Positions 25,898 to 36,015 of a stretch of 64,000 nt of DNA are shown here, one piece after another. The DNA is taken from the NCBI RefSeq assembly GCF_030161235.1, contig NZ_BSPW01000021.1, positions 124,001 through 188,000 of the forward strand, given 5' to 3'. This DNA comes from Vibrio zhanjiangensis. Its GTDB lineage: Bacteria > Pseudomonadota > Gammaproteobacteria > Enterobacterales > Vibrionaceae. Each line of letters opens with the position of its first letter. Position 1 is the first letter of the stretch. The notes below the pieces were generated by a model. It was not told the DNA's origin. It made no database searches and saw only the letters and a program-made list of their open reading frames with translations. Both the position numbers and the translations under genes were made by a program.

Positions 25898-27568
25898 ATG
25901 AGTGAAGCTGAGGCTCGTCCATCGAACTTTATTCGCCAAATCATAGATAAGGATTTAGCGGATGGTAAACACACTAGCGTGCATACTCGTTTCCCACCGG
26001 AACCGAATGGTTACCTACACATAGGTCACGCCAAGTCAATTTGCTTAAATTTTGGTATTGCTCAGGACTATCAGGGTAAATGTAATCTTCGTTTTGATGA
26101 CACCAATCCAGAAAAAGAAGACGTAGAATATGTTGAGTCTATTAAGAATGATGTGAGCTGGTTAGGCTTTGAATGGGATGGTGAAGTGTGCTACTCATCA
26201 AACTATTTCGATAAGCTTTACGGGTTTGCGATTGAATTAATTGAAAAGGGCTTGGCGTATGTTGAAGAGCTAAGTCCTGAGCAGATCCGAGAGTACCGGG
26301 GGACTTTAACCGAGCCGGGCAAGCATAGCCCTTACCGCGAACGCAGCATAGAAGAAAACTTAGCGTTATTTGAGAAAATGCGTGCGGGAGAATTTGCAGA
26401 AGGTTCGGCTTGTTTACGTGCGAAAATTGATATGGCCTCATCATTTATGGTGATGAGAGATCCAGTACTGTATCGAGTACGCTTTGCTGAGCATCATCAA
26501 ACGGGCGATAAGTGGTGCATTTATCCTATGTACGATTTCACCCATTGTATTTCTGATGCATTGGAAGGCATTACCCACTCACTATGTACATTGGAATTTC
26601 AGGATAACCGCCGACTGTATGATTGGGTTTTGGAGAATATTACGATTGATTGCCAGCCGCATCAGTATGAATTTAGCCGCCTAAACCTAGAATATACTGT
26701 GATGTCTAAGCGTAAGCTAAATCAGCTAGTTACTGAAAGCTTAGTCGACGGTTGGGATGATCCACGTATGCCAACGATTTCCGGTCTGCGTCGCCGTGGT
26801 TTTACGCCAGGCTCTATTCGTGAATTTTGTAAGCGTATCGGTGTTACTAAGCAAGATAACATGATCGAAATGGGATCGCTTGAGTCGTGCATTCGCGATG
26901 ACTTGAATGAAAATGCCCCGCGAGCGATGGCGGTACTCGATCCTGTTAAAATCGTGATCGAAAATTTCGAGCAAGGGAAGATAGAGCAACTTACGGTGGC
27001 AAATCATCCAAATAAACCTGAAATGGGAGAACGTAAGGTTCCATTTTCTCGTGAACTTTGGATTGAACGTGAAGACTTTCGTGAAGAAGCCAATAAGAAG
27101 TATAAGCGCCTTGTTTTGGGTAAAGAAGTGCGTTTGCGTGGTGCATATGTGATTAAAGCTGAACGTGTTGAAAAAGACGCTCAAGGTAACATTACGACAA
27201 TCTTCTGTTCATATGATGCTGATACTTTAGGAAAAAATCCTGAGGACGGGCGTAAAGTTAAAGGGGTTATCCATTGGGTTTCTGCTGAGAAAGGTGTCCC
27301 AGCGGTAATTCGTTTGTATGATCGTTTGTTTACGGTGGCAAACCCAGCTGCCGCGGAAAACTTTACTCAAGTCATCAATCCTGAATCTCTTGTTGTAATG
27401 AAGGGATATGTAGAGCCGAGCTTGGTTGATGCTGAAGCCGAAACAGGCATTCAGTTCGAACGTATGGGATATTTTTGTGCAGATGCAAAAGAATCTAAGC
27501 CCGATGCGTTAGTATTTAATCGTACTGTTGGATTAAGAGATACTTGGGCCAAGATTGAAGCTAAGTAA
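25898..27568 (+). CDS. glnS: Glutaminyl-tRNA synthetase
   Basis: The 556-residue class I synthetase charges tRNA-Gln. The HIGH-type motif is in [17 protein letters not shown] near residue 35, and the KMSKS-type motif is VMSKRKL near residue 268. The C-terminal half carries the beta-barrel anticodon-binding domain (for example [12 protein letters not shown] and FCSYDADT). Length equals E. coli GlnS (554). It has its own promoter region of about 250 bases and a strong terminator. Confidence 0.97.
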   Translation: MSEAEARPSNFIRQIIDKDLADGKHTSVHTRFPPEPNGYLHIGHAKSICLNFGIAQDYQGKCNLRFDDTNPEKEDVEYVESIKNDVSWLGFEWDGEVCYSSNYFDKLYGFAIELIEKGLAYVEELSPEQIREYRGTLTEPGKHSPYRERSIEENLALFEKMRAGEFAEGSACLRAKIDMASSFMVMRDPVLYRVRFAEHHQTGDKWCIYPMYDFTHCISDALEGITHSLCTLEFQDNRRLYDWVLENITIDCQPHQYEFSRLNLEYTVMSKRKLNQLVTESLVDGWDDPRMPTISGLRRRGFTPGSIREFCKRIGVTKQDNMIEMGSLESCIRDDLNENAPRAMAVLDPVKIVIENFEQGKIEQLTVANHPNKPEMGERKVPFSRELWIEREDFREEANKKYKRLVLGKEVRLRGAYVIKAERVEKDAQGNITTIFCSYDADTLGKNPEDGRKVKGVIHWVSAEKGVPAVIRLYDRLFTVANPAAAENFTQVINPESLVVMKGYVEPSLVDAEAETGIQFERMGYFCADAKESKPDALVFNRTVGLRDTWAKIEAK

Positions 27569-27589
27569 CTTGATAAGTTAAATCGATGA

Positions 27590-27620
27590 AAAAAACCATA
27601 CAAAAGTATGGTTTTTTTAT
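27590..27620. terminator. Bidirectional terminator between glnS and fur
   Basis: AAAAAACCATAC (to 27601) pairs with GTATGGTTTTTTT (from 27606) around a 4-A loop. A-tract and T-tract on either side let it serve both convergent genes. Confidence 0.9.
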
Positions 27621-27665
27621 TTCTTAGTTATCGCTACACAGTATGTAAGAGATTTCTGTTAAGCC

Positions 27666-28112
27666 TCACTTCTTGCTGTGAGCGCTTGGGTTCTCTTTAC
27701 AATTGCCAGCATTACATTTTCCGTATAGATATAAGCTGTGGTTGGTCAGAGTAACATTGTACTCGGCAGCGATTTGCTTTTGTCTTTCTTCGATGATTTC
27801 ATCTGCAAATTCAATGACCTCACCACAATCTAGACATACTAGATGGTCGTGATGGTGCTGAGTTGATAGCTCAAATACTGATTTCCCACCTTCGAAATGG
27901 TGGCGAGTTACAATACCCGCATCATCAAATTGGTTGAGAACACGATAAACCGTGGCCAAGCCGATTTCTTCACCAAGATCTATCAGTTTTTTATACAGGT
28001 CTTCGGCACTGATGTGTTGGCATTCAGGCTGCTGTAGTACTTCCAAGATTTTTAACCTTGGCAAGGTGATTTTAAGACCAGCGTCCTTTAGAGCTTGGTT
28101 GTTGTCCGACAT
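27666..28112 (-). CDS. fur: Ferric uptake regulator Fur
   Basis: The 148-residue regulator represses iron-uptake genes with Fe2+ as co-repressor. An N-terminal winged helix (ALKDAGLKITLPRLKILEVLQ, GLATVYRVLNQFDDAGIV) is followed by the metal-binding dimer domain with HHHDHLVCLDCGEVIEF and a second zinc-type pair CNAGNC near the end. ATG 28112 (MSDNNQAL) gives the standard start and length; an upstream extension is open but unlike Fur. A Fur-box-like sequence lies about 100 bases upstream, suggesting autoregulation. Confidence 0.97.
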   Translation of the reverse strand: MSDNNQALKDAGLKITLPRLKILEVLQQPECQHISAEDLYKKLIDLGEEIGLATVYRVLNQFDDAGIVTRHHFEGGKSVFELSTQHHHDHLVCLDCGEVIEFADEIIEERQKQIAAEYNVTLTNHSLYLYGKCNAGNCKENPSAHSKK

Positions 28113-28208
28113 AAAAATTCCCGTTGATTCGCTGCTGCAATGAGCAGAATTCACTATTGTTACCATTATAGGGCAGTAGAAGGTAACAATAAACCACGAA
28201 GTTCAAAG

Positions 28209-28227
28209 GGTTACTATTATTATTTTC
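28209..28227. promoter_or_regulatory. Fur-box-like sequence in the fur upstream region
   Basis: On the minus strand the 19 bases GAAAATAATAATAGTAACC match the classical Fur box GATAATGATAATCATTATC at roughly 13 positions, with repeated NAT(A/T)AT-type units. It lies between fur and the divergent DUF4442 gene and could control both. Confidence 0.4.
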
Positions 28228-28298
28228 ATAACCTAGTTTAACATCACTGAAGAAACTCATTAGACCAGTTACAATTGATTAACAATGTATCGAAGACA

Positions 28299-28826
28299 AT
28301 GAAATTATGGAATAAATACATGAGTAAAGCTGTGGCTAAGTTATACACTCCGAAGATCGTTAAATTTGCCTTGAATGTATGGCCACCTTTTTGGGGGGCT
28401 GGAATAAAAATTTTATCGATTAGTGAGGATTTTCGTCAGGTTAGGGTAAAACTAAAGCTTCGTTGGTGGAACAAAAATGCCAATCGCACTCAGTATGGCG
28501 GGAGTATTTTTTCGTTGACTGATCCTATTTATTGCCTGATGTTACTAGGGATATTGGGAGATGGTTATTTTGTGTGGGATAAACAAGCGAGCATCAACTT
28601 TATCAAACCGGGTCATAGCGATCTTTATGCTGATTTTATCATTACGCAAGAAGTGTTGGATAGCATTCTGCAAACAACGGCTAGCGGAGATAAGTCGTTT
28701 CCTGAGTTCGTAATTTATGTTAAAGACAGTGATGGGAATGTCGTATCTGAGGTGCAGCGTAAGTTATATGTGCGCAAGAAACCTGAATATCGGAATCAAC
28801 AGGAAACAGAAAGACATGTGGCATGA
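28299..28826 (+). CDS. DUF4442 hot-dog-fold protein (thioesterase-like)
   Basis: The product of about 175 residues matches DUF4442: LYTPKIVKFALNVWPPFWGAGIKIL, then VRVKLKLRWWNKNANRTQYGGSIFSLTDPIYCLML and WDKQASINFIKPGHSDLYADFII. This is the hot-dog fold of acyl-CoA thioesterase relatives, so action on an acyl thioester is plausible but unproven. ATG 28299 was chosen; ATG 28320 seven codons later is possible. It is transcribed away from fur, toward fldA, and a shared hairpin overlaps its stop. Confidence 0.82.
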   Translation: MKLWNKYMSKAVAKLYTPKIVKFALNVWPPFWGAGIKILSISEDFRQVRVKLKLRWWNKNANRTQYGGSIFSLTDPIYCLMLLGILGDGYFVWDKQASINFIKPGHSDLYADFIITQEVLDSILQTTASGDKSFPEFVIYVKDSDGNVVSEVQRKLYVRKKPEYRNQQETERHVA

Positions 28827-28849
28827 AAGGCCTCCGTATGAGGCCTTTC
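28825..28849. terminator. Hairpin between convergent DUF4442 gene and fldA
   Basis: GAAAGGCCT (28825-28833) pairs with AGGCCTTTC (28841-28849). The T-runs are short, but it is the only hairpin between the two converging genes. Confidence 0.7.
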
Positions 28850-28862
28850 CATATTCGAGGTG

Positions 28863-29396
28863 TTAGCCTTCTAGCTCTGCTAAGCACATTTCTTCGTGTA
28901 TTTGTTTACACCAATTTGTGACGCGTTCATTGGTGAGTTCTGGTTGGCGATCTTCATCGATACACAGACCAACAAATAAACTATCGTCACCTTCCACAAG
29001 GCCTTTCGATGCTTCAAATTCGTAGCTCTCAGTGGATGTATGCCCTAAAATGGTTCCACCTTTGGCTTCAACAATATCGCGCACTGTGCCCATAGCGTCA
29101 CAGAAGTATTCTGCATAATCTTCTTGATCGCCGCAGCCAAAAATAGCAACAAGCTTGGTTGAGAAATCAATTTGCTCAAGCTCTGGGAAAAAGTCATCCC
29201 AGTCGCACTGAGCTTCACCGTAATACCAAGTTGGAATGCCCAAAAGCAACAAATCGAAGTTATCAATGTCTTCTTTGCTGCTTTTAGCGATATCTTGTAC
29301 GTGAACTAGCTGCTTACCTAGCTGTTTTTGAATCATCTTTGCAACAGCTTCGGTGTTACCTGTGTCACTGCCAAAGAAGATGCCTACACTTGCCAT
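28863..29396 (-). CDS. fldA: Flavodoxin (long-chain)
   Basis: The 177-residue FMN protein is a low-potential electron carrier. The phosphate loop GIFFGSDTGNTEAVA is at the N-terminus. LLLGIPTWYYGEAQCDWDDF and FGCGDQEDYAEYFCDAMG are the two flavin-contacting loops, and the long-chain insert follows. Length equals E. coli FldA (176). Here a DUF4442 gene on the other strand separates it from fur, unlike the adjacent fldA-fur arrangement of E. coli. Confidence 0.96.
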   Translation of the reverse strand: MASVGIFFGSDTGNTEAVAKMIQKQLGKQLVHVQDIAKSSKEDIDNFDLLLLGIPTWYYGEAQCDWDDFFPELEQIDFSTKLVAIFGCGDQEDYAEYFCDAMGTVRDIVEAKGGTILGHTSTESYEFEASKGLVEGDDSLFVGLCIDEDRQPELTNERVTNWCKQIHEEMCLAELEG

Positions 29397-29446
29397 AAAT
29401 TCGTTACCTTTACCGTTTTGTGTTGTGGCTTAATAATCAGGGGAAT

Positions 29447-29668
29447 TTAACCTAGCCCTGTGCCTTCCCAGCTTAATTGAATCAGGCCTTTGGTGATAAA
29501 GCCTGCACAGCCAAGAAACAGCACGAGCCAAACAATACGACGACCAAACGGGGGGACATTCCCAGCTTTGAGAACATCTTTTATAGCCATACCTATTAAG
29601 AAAAAGATAGACGCAAAAAGCAAGTCGAGTCCGATTGACTCCAGTATGTTCATATAGTCGTATAGCAT
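29447..29668 (-). CDS. DUF2788 small membrane protein
   Basis: The 73-residue product has two membrane segments, at about 14-31 and 44-62. The linker AIKDVLKAGNVPPFGRR is typical of DUF2788. AAGGGA lies just before the ATG. It is probably cotranscribed with fldA, 50 bases downstream. Function is unknown. Confidence 0.82.
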   Translation of the reverse strand: MLYDYMNILESIGLDLLFASIFFLIGMAIKDVLKAGNVPPFGRRIVWLVLFLGCAGFITKGLIQLSWEGTGLG

Positions 29669-29760
29669 GGAATCCCTTTATGCCAAATTACTTGCGCCGA
29701 ACTATACCATTGTTAAAAGGTAAAGTTAACGGCTATAGATAAACGAAGCTCATTATATGA

Positions 29761-30525
29761 TTATTGAATAAATTTAGTAATTGCGCGCAATACTTCCTGT
29801 GGTTTCTCTGCATGTAGCCAATGACCAGTGTTAGCAATGATATGTGCCTTGGCATTTGAAAATTGTTTTTGTATGTCAGTTTGGTATTCGCTAGCTAGGT
29901 AATCGGAGTTTCCTCCTTTGACAAATAAAGTGGGGGTGTTGATAGTATTGATAACTTCCCAGCCCAATATGCTCCAATAGTTTTCGCTCAGGCTTGTCAC
30001 ATTGAAGCGCCACTCAAAATATTGCCCATTGTTGTATAACGACTTACCTAGAAATTGTCTTACCCCTTCCAGCTCGATATTTTCGGCAAGAATTTCCATC
30101 GCGTGTTGGCGAGATGTCGGCTTGTGGTTAAGTACGGCATTGAGGCCATTGAAGACGTTGTCGTGGCGTCTTTGTGAGTAACTAACCGGTGCCATGTCGA
30201 GTACAATGAGCTTATCAACATCAGATTGAGCAAGTTCTGCGAGTTTCATTGCAACCTTCCCGCCCATTGAGTGGCCGATCAATGTATAGCGTTTTATATC
30301 TAAATGCTGGAGTGTTTTAAGCACATCTTGAGCCATAAGTTGGTAGTTGTGCTGAGTAGATTGAAAAGAGAGTCCATGGTTGCGAAGATCCAAGCTAACA
30401 ACCTGATAATGATGGCGCAATTCTCTGCTAAGTAAGCCTAAGTTATCCAGATTACCAAATAAACCGTGCAGTAATACGATTGTGTGGCCTTCGCCTTCGA
30501 TTTTATAGTTCAGTAGTTGTGACAT
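29761..30525 (-). CDS. ybfF: Alpha/beta-hydrolase, YbfF-type esterase
   Basis: The 254-residue protein has the oxyanion loop IVLLHGLFGNLDNLG, the nucleophile elbow LIGHSMGGKVAM (Ser near residue 91) and the catalytic His in IANTGHWLHAEKP. This matches E. coli YbfF, which hydrolyses short- to long-chain acyl esters including acyl-CoA in vitro. It is divergent from seqA, as in other gammaproteobacteria, which supports the assignment. Confidence 0.93.
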   Translation of the reverse strand: MSQLLNYKIEGEGHTIVLLHGLFGNLDNLGLLSRELRHHYQVVSLDLRNHGLSFQSTQHNYQLMAQDVLKTLQHLDIKRYTLIGHSMGGKVAMKLAELAQSDVDKLIVLDMAPVSYSQRRHDNVFNGLNAVLNHKPTSRQHAMEILAENIELEGVRQFLGKSLYNNGQYFEWRFNVTSLSENYWSILGWEVINTINTPTLFVKGGNSDYLASEYQTDIQKQFSNAKAHIIANTGHWLHAEKPQEVLRAITKFIQ

Positions 30526-30666
30526 TTTTCTATATTCGTGACTGATTTAACGTAGTACCTCATTCGGTCATGAATCTGCTTTGCATAACAGATCTGAAAC
30601 TCGCATATTGAGGGGAGTTGGGTATATAATCCCACAGAGTTTAATCATAGAGATTGTGAAAAGCGA

Positions 30667-31209
30667 ATGAAAACAATTGAGGTTGATGAGGATCTATACC
30701 GTTATATTGCAGGTCAAACCCAACACATTGGTGAAAGTGCTTCAGATATCTTAAGACGCCTTTTGGATGTTGACGTTAAAGCGCAGCAACCAACGCCGAT
30801 GCAAGCAGCGGTTCGGGCGAAAGGAATTGTGGTGAGCCGAGACGCGTCAAAAGAAGAGAAAATTGATAGCGTTAAAGCGATGCGAACTTTGCTTATTTCA
30901 GATGAATTTGCAGGTCTTAAAAAAGCGATTGATCGGTTTATGTTAGTGCTTTCAACGTTGAATCGAATCGATCCTCAAGGGTTTTCAGAAGCGACTCAAG
31001 TGAAAGGGCGTAAACGAGTTTATTTTGCGAATAATGAGCAAACTTTGCTCGAAAGTGGTAACACGACTAAGCCAAAAGCAATCCCGGGTTCACCTTTTTG
31101 GGTGATAACCAACAATAACACAAGTCGTAAGCGTCAAATGGTCGATCAATTGATGGCAAGGATGCAATTTCCTGCTGATTTGATTGAGAAAGTGACTAAC
31201 TCAATCTAA
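30667..31209 (+). CDS. seqA: Replication initiation regulator SeqA
   Basis: The 180-residue protein binds hemimethylated GATC sites and sequesters new origins. The N-terminal oligomerisation motif MKTIEVDEDLYRYIAGQTQ with ILRRLL is followed by a linker. The C-terminal DNA-binding domain contains KGRKRVYFANNEQTLLESGN and SPFWVITNNNTSRKRQMV. Length matches E. coli SeqA (181). A TATAAT-like -10 lies at 30625-30630. It is followed 87 bases later by pgm. Confidence 0.96.
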   Translation: MKTIEVDEDLYRYIAGQTQHIGESASDILRRLLDVDVKAQQPTPMQAAVRAKGIVVSRDASKEEKIDSVKAMRTLLISDEFAGLKKAIDRFMLVLSTLNRIDPQGFSEATQVKGRKRVYFANNEQTLLESGNTTKPKAIPGSPFWVITNNNTSRKRQMVDQLMARMQFPADLIEKVTNSI

Positions 31210-31296
31210 TCACTCTTGATTCCTAACCTCATAATATTCCGTTTTTCGAGTATTGTGAGGTTTGTGATTTTTCCGGCTGTATAAAGGATGTCTACA

Positions 31297-32943
31297 ATGG
31301 CGATACACCCTCGCGCAGGAACAAAAGCACAGCAGCAAGATCTCTGTAATATTCCTGAGCTCGTTTCAAATTACTATCTTCTGCAACCTGACCCTCACAA
31401 CCCTAACCACAACGTTAAGTTCGGCACTTCAGGCCATCGTGGTACATCTGGTAAGTACACATTCAATGAGGCTCATATCTTAGCTATTACTCAAGCTATC
31501 GTGGATGTGCGAGCCCAAAATGGTATTGCTGGCCCTATGTTTGTTGGTAAAGACACTCACGCGCTCTCAGAACCCGCTTTTTTAAGTGTTATTGAAGTTC
31601 TAGTCGCTAATGGGGTGGAGGTGATTGTTCAGCAAGAAAATGGTTACACGCCAACTCCAGGTATCTCTCATGCTATTTTGACCCACAACCGAGTCAATTT
31701 GGCGAAAGCGGATGGTATTGTTATTACCCCGTCTCATAATCCACCACAAGACGGTGGCATAAAGTATAACCCGCCCCATGGCGGGCCTGCTGAAGGTGAA
31801 CTGACGAGAATAATTGAAGAAAACGCTAACACGTTAATCGCTGGAAAACTTGTGAGTGTCAATCGGGTATCTATTACGGAGGCTAAGTCATCAAAACTGT
31901 TTCTTGAGCGTGATTTAATCACTCCCTATGTGCAAGATTTGACGAATGTCGTTGATATGCAAGCGATTAAGAAGGCAAATCTTAAGATAGGAGTGGACCC
32001 TCTTGGTGGTAGTGGTATTGAATATTGGCGCCAAATCGCGACAAGCTATGAATTAGATTTAACGTTAGTGAATGAAGACATTGACCCTTCTTTCCAGTTT
32101 ATGTGTCTGGATAAAGACGGTGTCATTCGTATGGATTGTTCTTCACCATATGCAATGAGTGGTCTTCTTGCTCACAAAGATCACTTTGATTTAGCATTTG
32201 GTAATGATCCAGACTATGACCGACACGGAATTGTTACTCCCGATGGTTTGATGAACCCTAATCACTTTCTTGCAGTTTGTATCGATTATTTGTGCCGGCA
32301 TCGCCAAGCTTGGGGAGAGACAGTCGCGATAGGGAAAACACTCGTATCCAGTGCCTTGATTGATCGTGTAGTGACGGACCTCGGCCGAGAGCTATGTGAA
32401 GTGCCAGTGGGCTTCAAGTGGTTTGTTGATGGCTTATACAAGGGCAAATTGGGGTTTGGTGGTGAAGAAAGTGCAGGAGCCTCATTCTTACGTATGGATG
32501 GCTCACCATGGTCAACAGACAAAGATGGCATTATCCTTTGTCTGTTGGCAGCAGAAATCACAGCTGTGACAGGGATGAACCCCCAAGAGTATTATCAGAA
32601 TCTTACTGTTAAGCATGGAACTTCTTACTATAGCCGCCTTCAAGCAACGGCCAATGGTGTGCAAAAGGAAGTGTTAGAACAGTTATCACCTGACAGGGTG
32701 GCAGCCCAAGAACTCGCGGGAGATAAAATTATCGCTCGTTTGACTCATGCACCCGGTAATGGGGCGGCGATCGGGGGGCTAAAAGTCACGACAGAAAATG
32801 GCTGGTTTGCTGCTCGTCCTTCGGGGACCGAAGATATTTATAAAATATATTGCGAGAGTTTCAAAGACACCGAGCACTTAAAGCGTATTGAACGAGAAGC
32901 GCAAGAAATAGTGGATCAGGTGTTTAAAAGTATGGGGTTGTAA
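31297..32943 (+). CDS. pgm: Phosphoglucomutase (alpha-D-glucose phosphate-specific)
   Basis: The 548-residue enzyme interconverts glucose-1- and glucose-6-phosphate. The phosphoserine is Ser146 in [14 protein letters not shown]. Other signatures are [11 protein letters not shown] near the N-terminus, the metal loop [12 protein letters not shown], the sugar loop [12 protein letters not shown] and the phosphate loop [16 protein letters not shown] 31297 is preferred over ATG 31288 because AAGGA ends directly before the latter, giving no spacing, and MAIHPRAG matches the family start. seqA-pgm order is conserved in E. coli. Confidence 0.96.
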   Translation: MAIHPRAGTKAQQQDLCNIPELVSNYYLLQPDPHNPNHNVKFGTSGHRGTSGKYTFNEAHILAITQAIVDVRAQNGIAGPMFVGKDTHALSEPAFLSVIEVLVANGVEVIVQQENGYTPTPGISHAILTHNRVNLAKADGIVITPSHNPPQDGGIKYNPPHGGPAEGELTRIIEENANTLIAGKLVSVNRVSITEAKSSKLFLERDLITPYVQDLTNVVDMQAIKKANLKIGVDPLGGSGIEYWRQIATSYELDLTLVNEDIDPSFQFMCLDKDGVIRMDCSSPYAMSGLLAHKDHFDLAFGNDPDYDRHGIVTPDGLMNPNHFLAVCIDYLCRHRQAWGETVAIGKTLVSSALIDRVVTDLGRELCEVPVGFKWFVDGLYKGKLGFGGEESAGASFLRMDGSPWSTDKDGIILCLLAAEITAVTGMNPQEYYQNLTVKHGTSYYSRLQATANGVQKEVLEQLSPDRVAAQELAGDKIIARLTHAPGNGAAIGGLKVTTENGWFAARPSGTEDIYKIYCESFKDTEHLKRIEREAQEIVDQVFKSMGL

Positions 32944-32953
32944 ACCTAGTTCA

Positions 32954-32990
32954 AAAAGGGTTAGCTGAAAATAGCTCACCCTTTTCGCTT
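32954..32990. terminator. Terminator of pgm
   Basis: AAAAGGGTTAGCT (32954-32966) pairs, with one mismatch, with AGCTCACCCTTTT (32973-32985), followed by CGCTTTTAT. It can also serve the converging DUF1853 gene. Confidence 0.8.
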
Positions 32991-33019
32991 TTATAAGGGG
33001 GAGTATTTTTAAAAGCCGC

Positions 33020-33772
33020 CTATGTATTTGGCCAGTTATTAGGGACGACAAACCAAAAGGTTCCTTGTTGAGTCTGCGCATGAACAAAGCGTTCTTTCGG
33101 CTGAGTCAGTGGTTGTTCAAACTTTTCTAGGCCAGTTGCCCAATATCTTTTATCAAGTTCAAATAGCGGCTCAGCAATTTGATGCCATTGATGTTCATAG
33201 CACCAGTACCCTGAAACTTGAGATTGGTCTATTTCATATCCCAAGCAATGCGTAGGAATCACCTCCGAGGAAAAAGGATTGATGTAAAGCCTCCCTTGCA
33301 GTAGTAGATGCTTTGATAAACTATGCATTTCAGGATGTTGAGCTAAAAATTCGCTAGAACTACTCATTTGTAGTTGATGTGAAAGCATTCTATCTAACTT
33401 TTTGTCCAACTGATCATGTGCATTTGGCCCGAACCAAGTCCCTTGATGGAGCAAGTAAAATTTAATGGCGACTTCCCAATGCTCTCTTTTCTGGGTTTGA
33501 TTGTTCTTTAGAATAAGATCAATGGCGCCTAAGGTTTGACCATCACTATTGTTTAGCTGAAGTTCTTCCAGTTCAATGGTATAGCGACCACTATTGGTGA
33601 GCAATTGACTACATAGGTACTGATATATAAAGCCCAAGCGAGGGTTGCCTGTATAGTCAGTATCCAGCCCAAGTCCGATAGGCAGTGACTCTAGAGATTC
33701 AAAGGGAGACGTCAGTTTAAATAGGGAAGGCGTGCTAGTAATCCAGTTGTAAAAATGTAAAAGTTCACGCAT
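33020..33772 (-). CDS. DUF1853 family protein
   Basis: The 250-residue protein matches DUF1853, a conserved family of unknown role in gammaproteobacteria. The pattern GAIDLILKN followed by REHWEVAIKFYLL resembles the D-ExK core of PD-(D/E)XK nucleases, with RLGFIYQYLCSQLL before it and LLLQGRLYINP after it. Activity is not established here. It stands alone, convergent with pgm and divergent from the YbgI-type gene. Confidence 0.85.
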   Translation of the reverse strand: MRELLHFYNWITSTPSLFKLTSPFESLESLPIGLGLDTDYTGNPRLGFIYQYLCSQLLTNSGRYTIELEELQLNNSDGQTLGAIDLILKNNQTQKREHWEVAIKFYLLHQGTWFGPNAHDQLDKKLDRMLSHQLQMSSSSEFLAQHPEMHSLSKHLLLQGRLYINPFSSEVIPTHCLGYEIDQSQVSGYWCYEHQWHQIAEPLFELDKRYWATGLEKFEQPLTQPKERFVHAQTQQGTFWFVVPNNWPNT

Positions 33773-33893
33773 ATCTAATGCTTATCCCCTTAAAACAAAA
33801 CGCTACAGGTATTGTATACAGAATAGTTTGAAACTAGCATCCTAATTCCGCTTGCCATACACTGGATGCAAAGATTAACTTTTGGAAGTTACG

Positions 33894-34652
33894 ATGAAGA
33901 ATATACAACTAGAGCAAATTATACATGAAAAACTTTCGCCGCATTTGGTAAAAGACTACGCACCCAATGGACTGCAAGTAGAGGGAAAACCGGATATAAA
34001 AAAAATCATCACAGGTGTGACCGCTTCTCAAGCTTTAATTGAAAAAGCAGTAGAAAAGAAAGCGGATGCATTACTTGTTCATCATGGCTATTTTTGGAAA
34101 GGTGAAGCTGAACCTATCCGAGGTATGAAAGGTCATCGCATTCGTACTTTGATTAAACATGATATCAATTTATATGGTTACCACCTGCCACTAGATATTC
34201 ATCCAGAGCTTGGTAATAACGCTCAATTGGCTCGACTTCTTAATATTGAGGTAGAGGGTGGACTCGAAGGGCATCCTCAGTCAGTCGCTATGTTTGGTCG
34301 ATTTAGCGCTCCTCAAACAGGGGCTGGACTAGCCAAAAAAATCAATCAAGTCTTACATCGTGCGCCACTTCATATCTCCCCCGTAAATCAAGATAAGAAG
34401 ATTGAAACCATTGGTTGGTGTACGGGAGGAGGGCAAGACTTTATAGAGCTAGCGGTGAAACATGGCTTGGATGCCTTTATTTCCGGAGAAATATCCGAGA
34501 GAACAACCTACACAGCAAGAGAAATGGATATCCATTACTTTGCAGCAGGGCACCATGCGACTGAACGTTATGGTGTTAAAGCGTTAGGCGAGTGGCTAGC
34601 AGAGCAGCATGGTCTGGATGTAGAGTTTGTTGATATAGATAATCCAGTCTAG
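33894..34652 (+). CDS. ybgI: Nif3-like dinuclear metal-centre protein (YbgI type)
   Basis: The 252-residue protein matches the Nif3/YbgI family, toroidal hexamers with a two-metal site. The metal ligands are visible in LLVHHGYFWKG, YGYHLPLDIHPELGN and FAAGHHATERYGV. GWCTGGGQDFIELAV and AFISGEISERTTY are further family blocks. ATG 33894 follows GGAAG. Some databases call it GTP cyclohydrolase 1 type 2, but the physiological reaction is uncertain. Confidence 0.92.
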   Translation: MKNIQLEQIIHEKLSPHLVKDYAPNGLQVEGKPDIKKIITGVTASQALIEKAVEKKADALLVHHGYFWKGEAEPIRGMKGHRIRTLIKHDINLYGYHLPLDIHPELGNNAQLARLLNIEVEGGLEGHPQSVAMFGRFSAPQTGAGLAKKINQVLHRAPLHISPVNQDKKIETIGWCTGGGQDFIELAVKHGLDAFISGEISERTTYTAREMDIHYFAAGHHATERYGVKALGEWLAEQHGLDVEFVDIDNPV

Positions 34653-34679
34653 ATGCAAAATAGAATCATGAGATAAAAC

Positions 34680-34706
34680 TAGGGCTGACATACAATGCCA
34701 GCCCTA
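34680..34706. terminator. Bidirectional terminator between ybgI and gltA
   Basis: TAGGGCTG (34680-34687) pairs with CAGCCCTA (34699-34706), and inner CA/TG bases extend it. On the minus strand GTTTTATC follows; on the plus strand ACGTGTTTTA follows. Confidence 0.8.
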
Positions 34707-34725
34707 ACGTGTTTTATGGTTTTAC

Positions 34726-36015
34726 TCAGTCCCTGTCATGCAGAGGTTTGAAGTTACGTTGAGTACTACCAGTATACAACTGTCTTGGGCGACCAATACG
34801 GTTTAGAGGATCGCTATGCATTTCGTTCCAATGTGCAATCCAACCTATTGTTCTCGATAGTGCGAAAATCACCGTGAACATAGAAACAGGAATTCCGATG
34901 GCTTTAAGAATAATACCAGAATAGAAATCCACGTTAGGGTAGAGTTTCTTAGAAACGAAGTATTCATCAGACAGTGCAATACGCTCAAGTTCCATTGCAA
35001 CGTCAAGCAGAGGATCACTGATGTTAAGTTCTTTTAGAACATCGTGACATGTCTCACGCATAACAGTTGCACGAGGATCGTAATTTTTGTAGACGCGATG
35101 TCCAAAGCCCATGAGGCGGAACGGATCATCTTTGTCTTTGGCACGATCGATGTATTCAGGAATATTGTCTACACTGCCAATTTCTTCAAGCATCTTCAGG
35201 CAGGCTTCATTAGCACCACCGTGTGCAGGTCCCCAAAGTGACGCGATACCTGCGGCAATACACGCAAATGGGTTTGCACCAGACGACCCTGCTAAACGCA
35301 CGGTTGACGTTGATGCATTTTGCTCATGGTCTGCATGTAAGGTAAAGATCTTATCCATTGCTCTTGCGACAACAGGGTTGACCTCGTATTCCTCGCATGG
35401 GTTGGCAAACATCATATGCAAGAAGTTTTCTGCATAGGTCAAATCATTGCGTGGGTAAATGAAAGGCTGACCGATTGAGTATTTGTAACACATGGCTGCA
35501 AGTGTTGGCATTTTCGACAACAGGCGATAAGCGGTGATCTCCCGGTGCGTATCGTTGTTGATGTCCATTGAGTCATGGTAAAACGCTGAAAGTGCGCCAA
35601 CCACGCCACACATGACTGCCATTGGATGAGCATCACGTCTGAATCCGTGGAAAAAACTCGCGATCTGTTCATGCACCATAGTGTGCCTTGTCACAGTCAG
35701 CTTGAATTGTTCGTATTGTTCTCTTGTTGGGGCTTCACCGTAAAGAAGAATGTAACACACCTCTAAATAGTCAGCATTATTAGCAAGCTGATCAATAGGG
35801 TAACCACGGTGCAAAAGAATTCCTTTGCCTCCGTCAATGTAGGTGATTTGAGATTCACAAGATGCAGTGGCAAGAAAACCTGGGTCAAACGTGAAATAGC
35901 CGTTTGCTCCAAGTGTACGAACATCAATTACAGGGGTGCCAAGAGCACCTTCCATAATAGGAAGTTCGATAGGCGCTAGACCTTCAATATGAAGGGTCGC
36001 TTTCTTATCCGCCAT
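34726..36015 (-). CDS. gltA: Citrate synthase (type II)
   Basis: The 429-residue enzyme condenses acetyl-CoA and oxaloacetate at TCA cycle entry. Catalytic regions visible are [20 protein letters not shown] (a catalytic His), [14 protein letters not shown] (the second His), and [15 protein letters not shown] with the catalytic Asp. The length and N-terminal all-beta segment ([14 protein letters not shown]) fit the NADH-inhibited hexameric Gram-negative type. It is divergent from sdhC, as in E. coli. Confidence 0.97.
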   Translation of the reverse strand: MADKKATLHIEGLAPIELPIMEGALGTPVIDVRTLGANGYFTFDPGFLATASCESQITYIDGGKGILLHRGYPIDQLANNADYLEVCYILLYGEAPTREQYEQFKLTVTRHTMVHEQIASFFHGFRRDAHPMAVMCGVVGALSAFYHDSMDINNDTHREITAYRLLSKMPTLAAMCYKYSIGQPFIYPRNDLTYAENFLHMMFANPCEEYEVNPVVARAMDKIFTLHADHEQNASTSTVRLAGSSGANPFACIAAGIASLWGPAHGGANEACLKMLEEIGSVDNIPEYIDRAKDKDDPFRLMGFGHRVYKNYDPRATVMRETCHDVLKELNISDPLLDVAMELERIALSDEYFVSKKLYPNVDFYSGIILKAIGIPVSMFTVIFALSRTIGWIAHWNEMHSDPLNRIGRPRQLYTGSTQRNFKPLHDRD

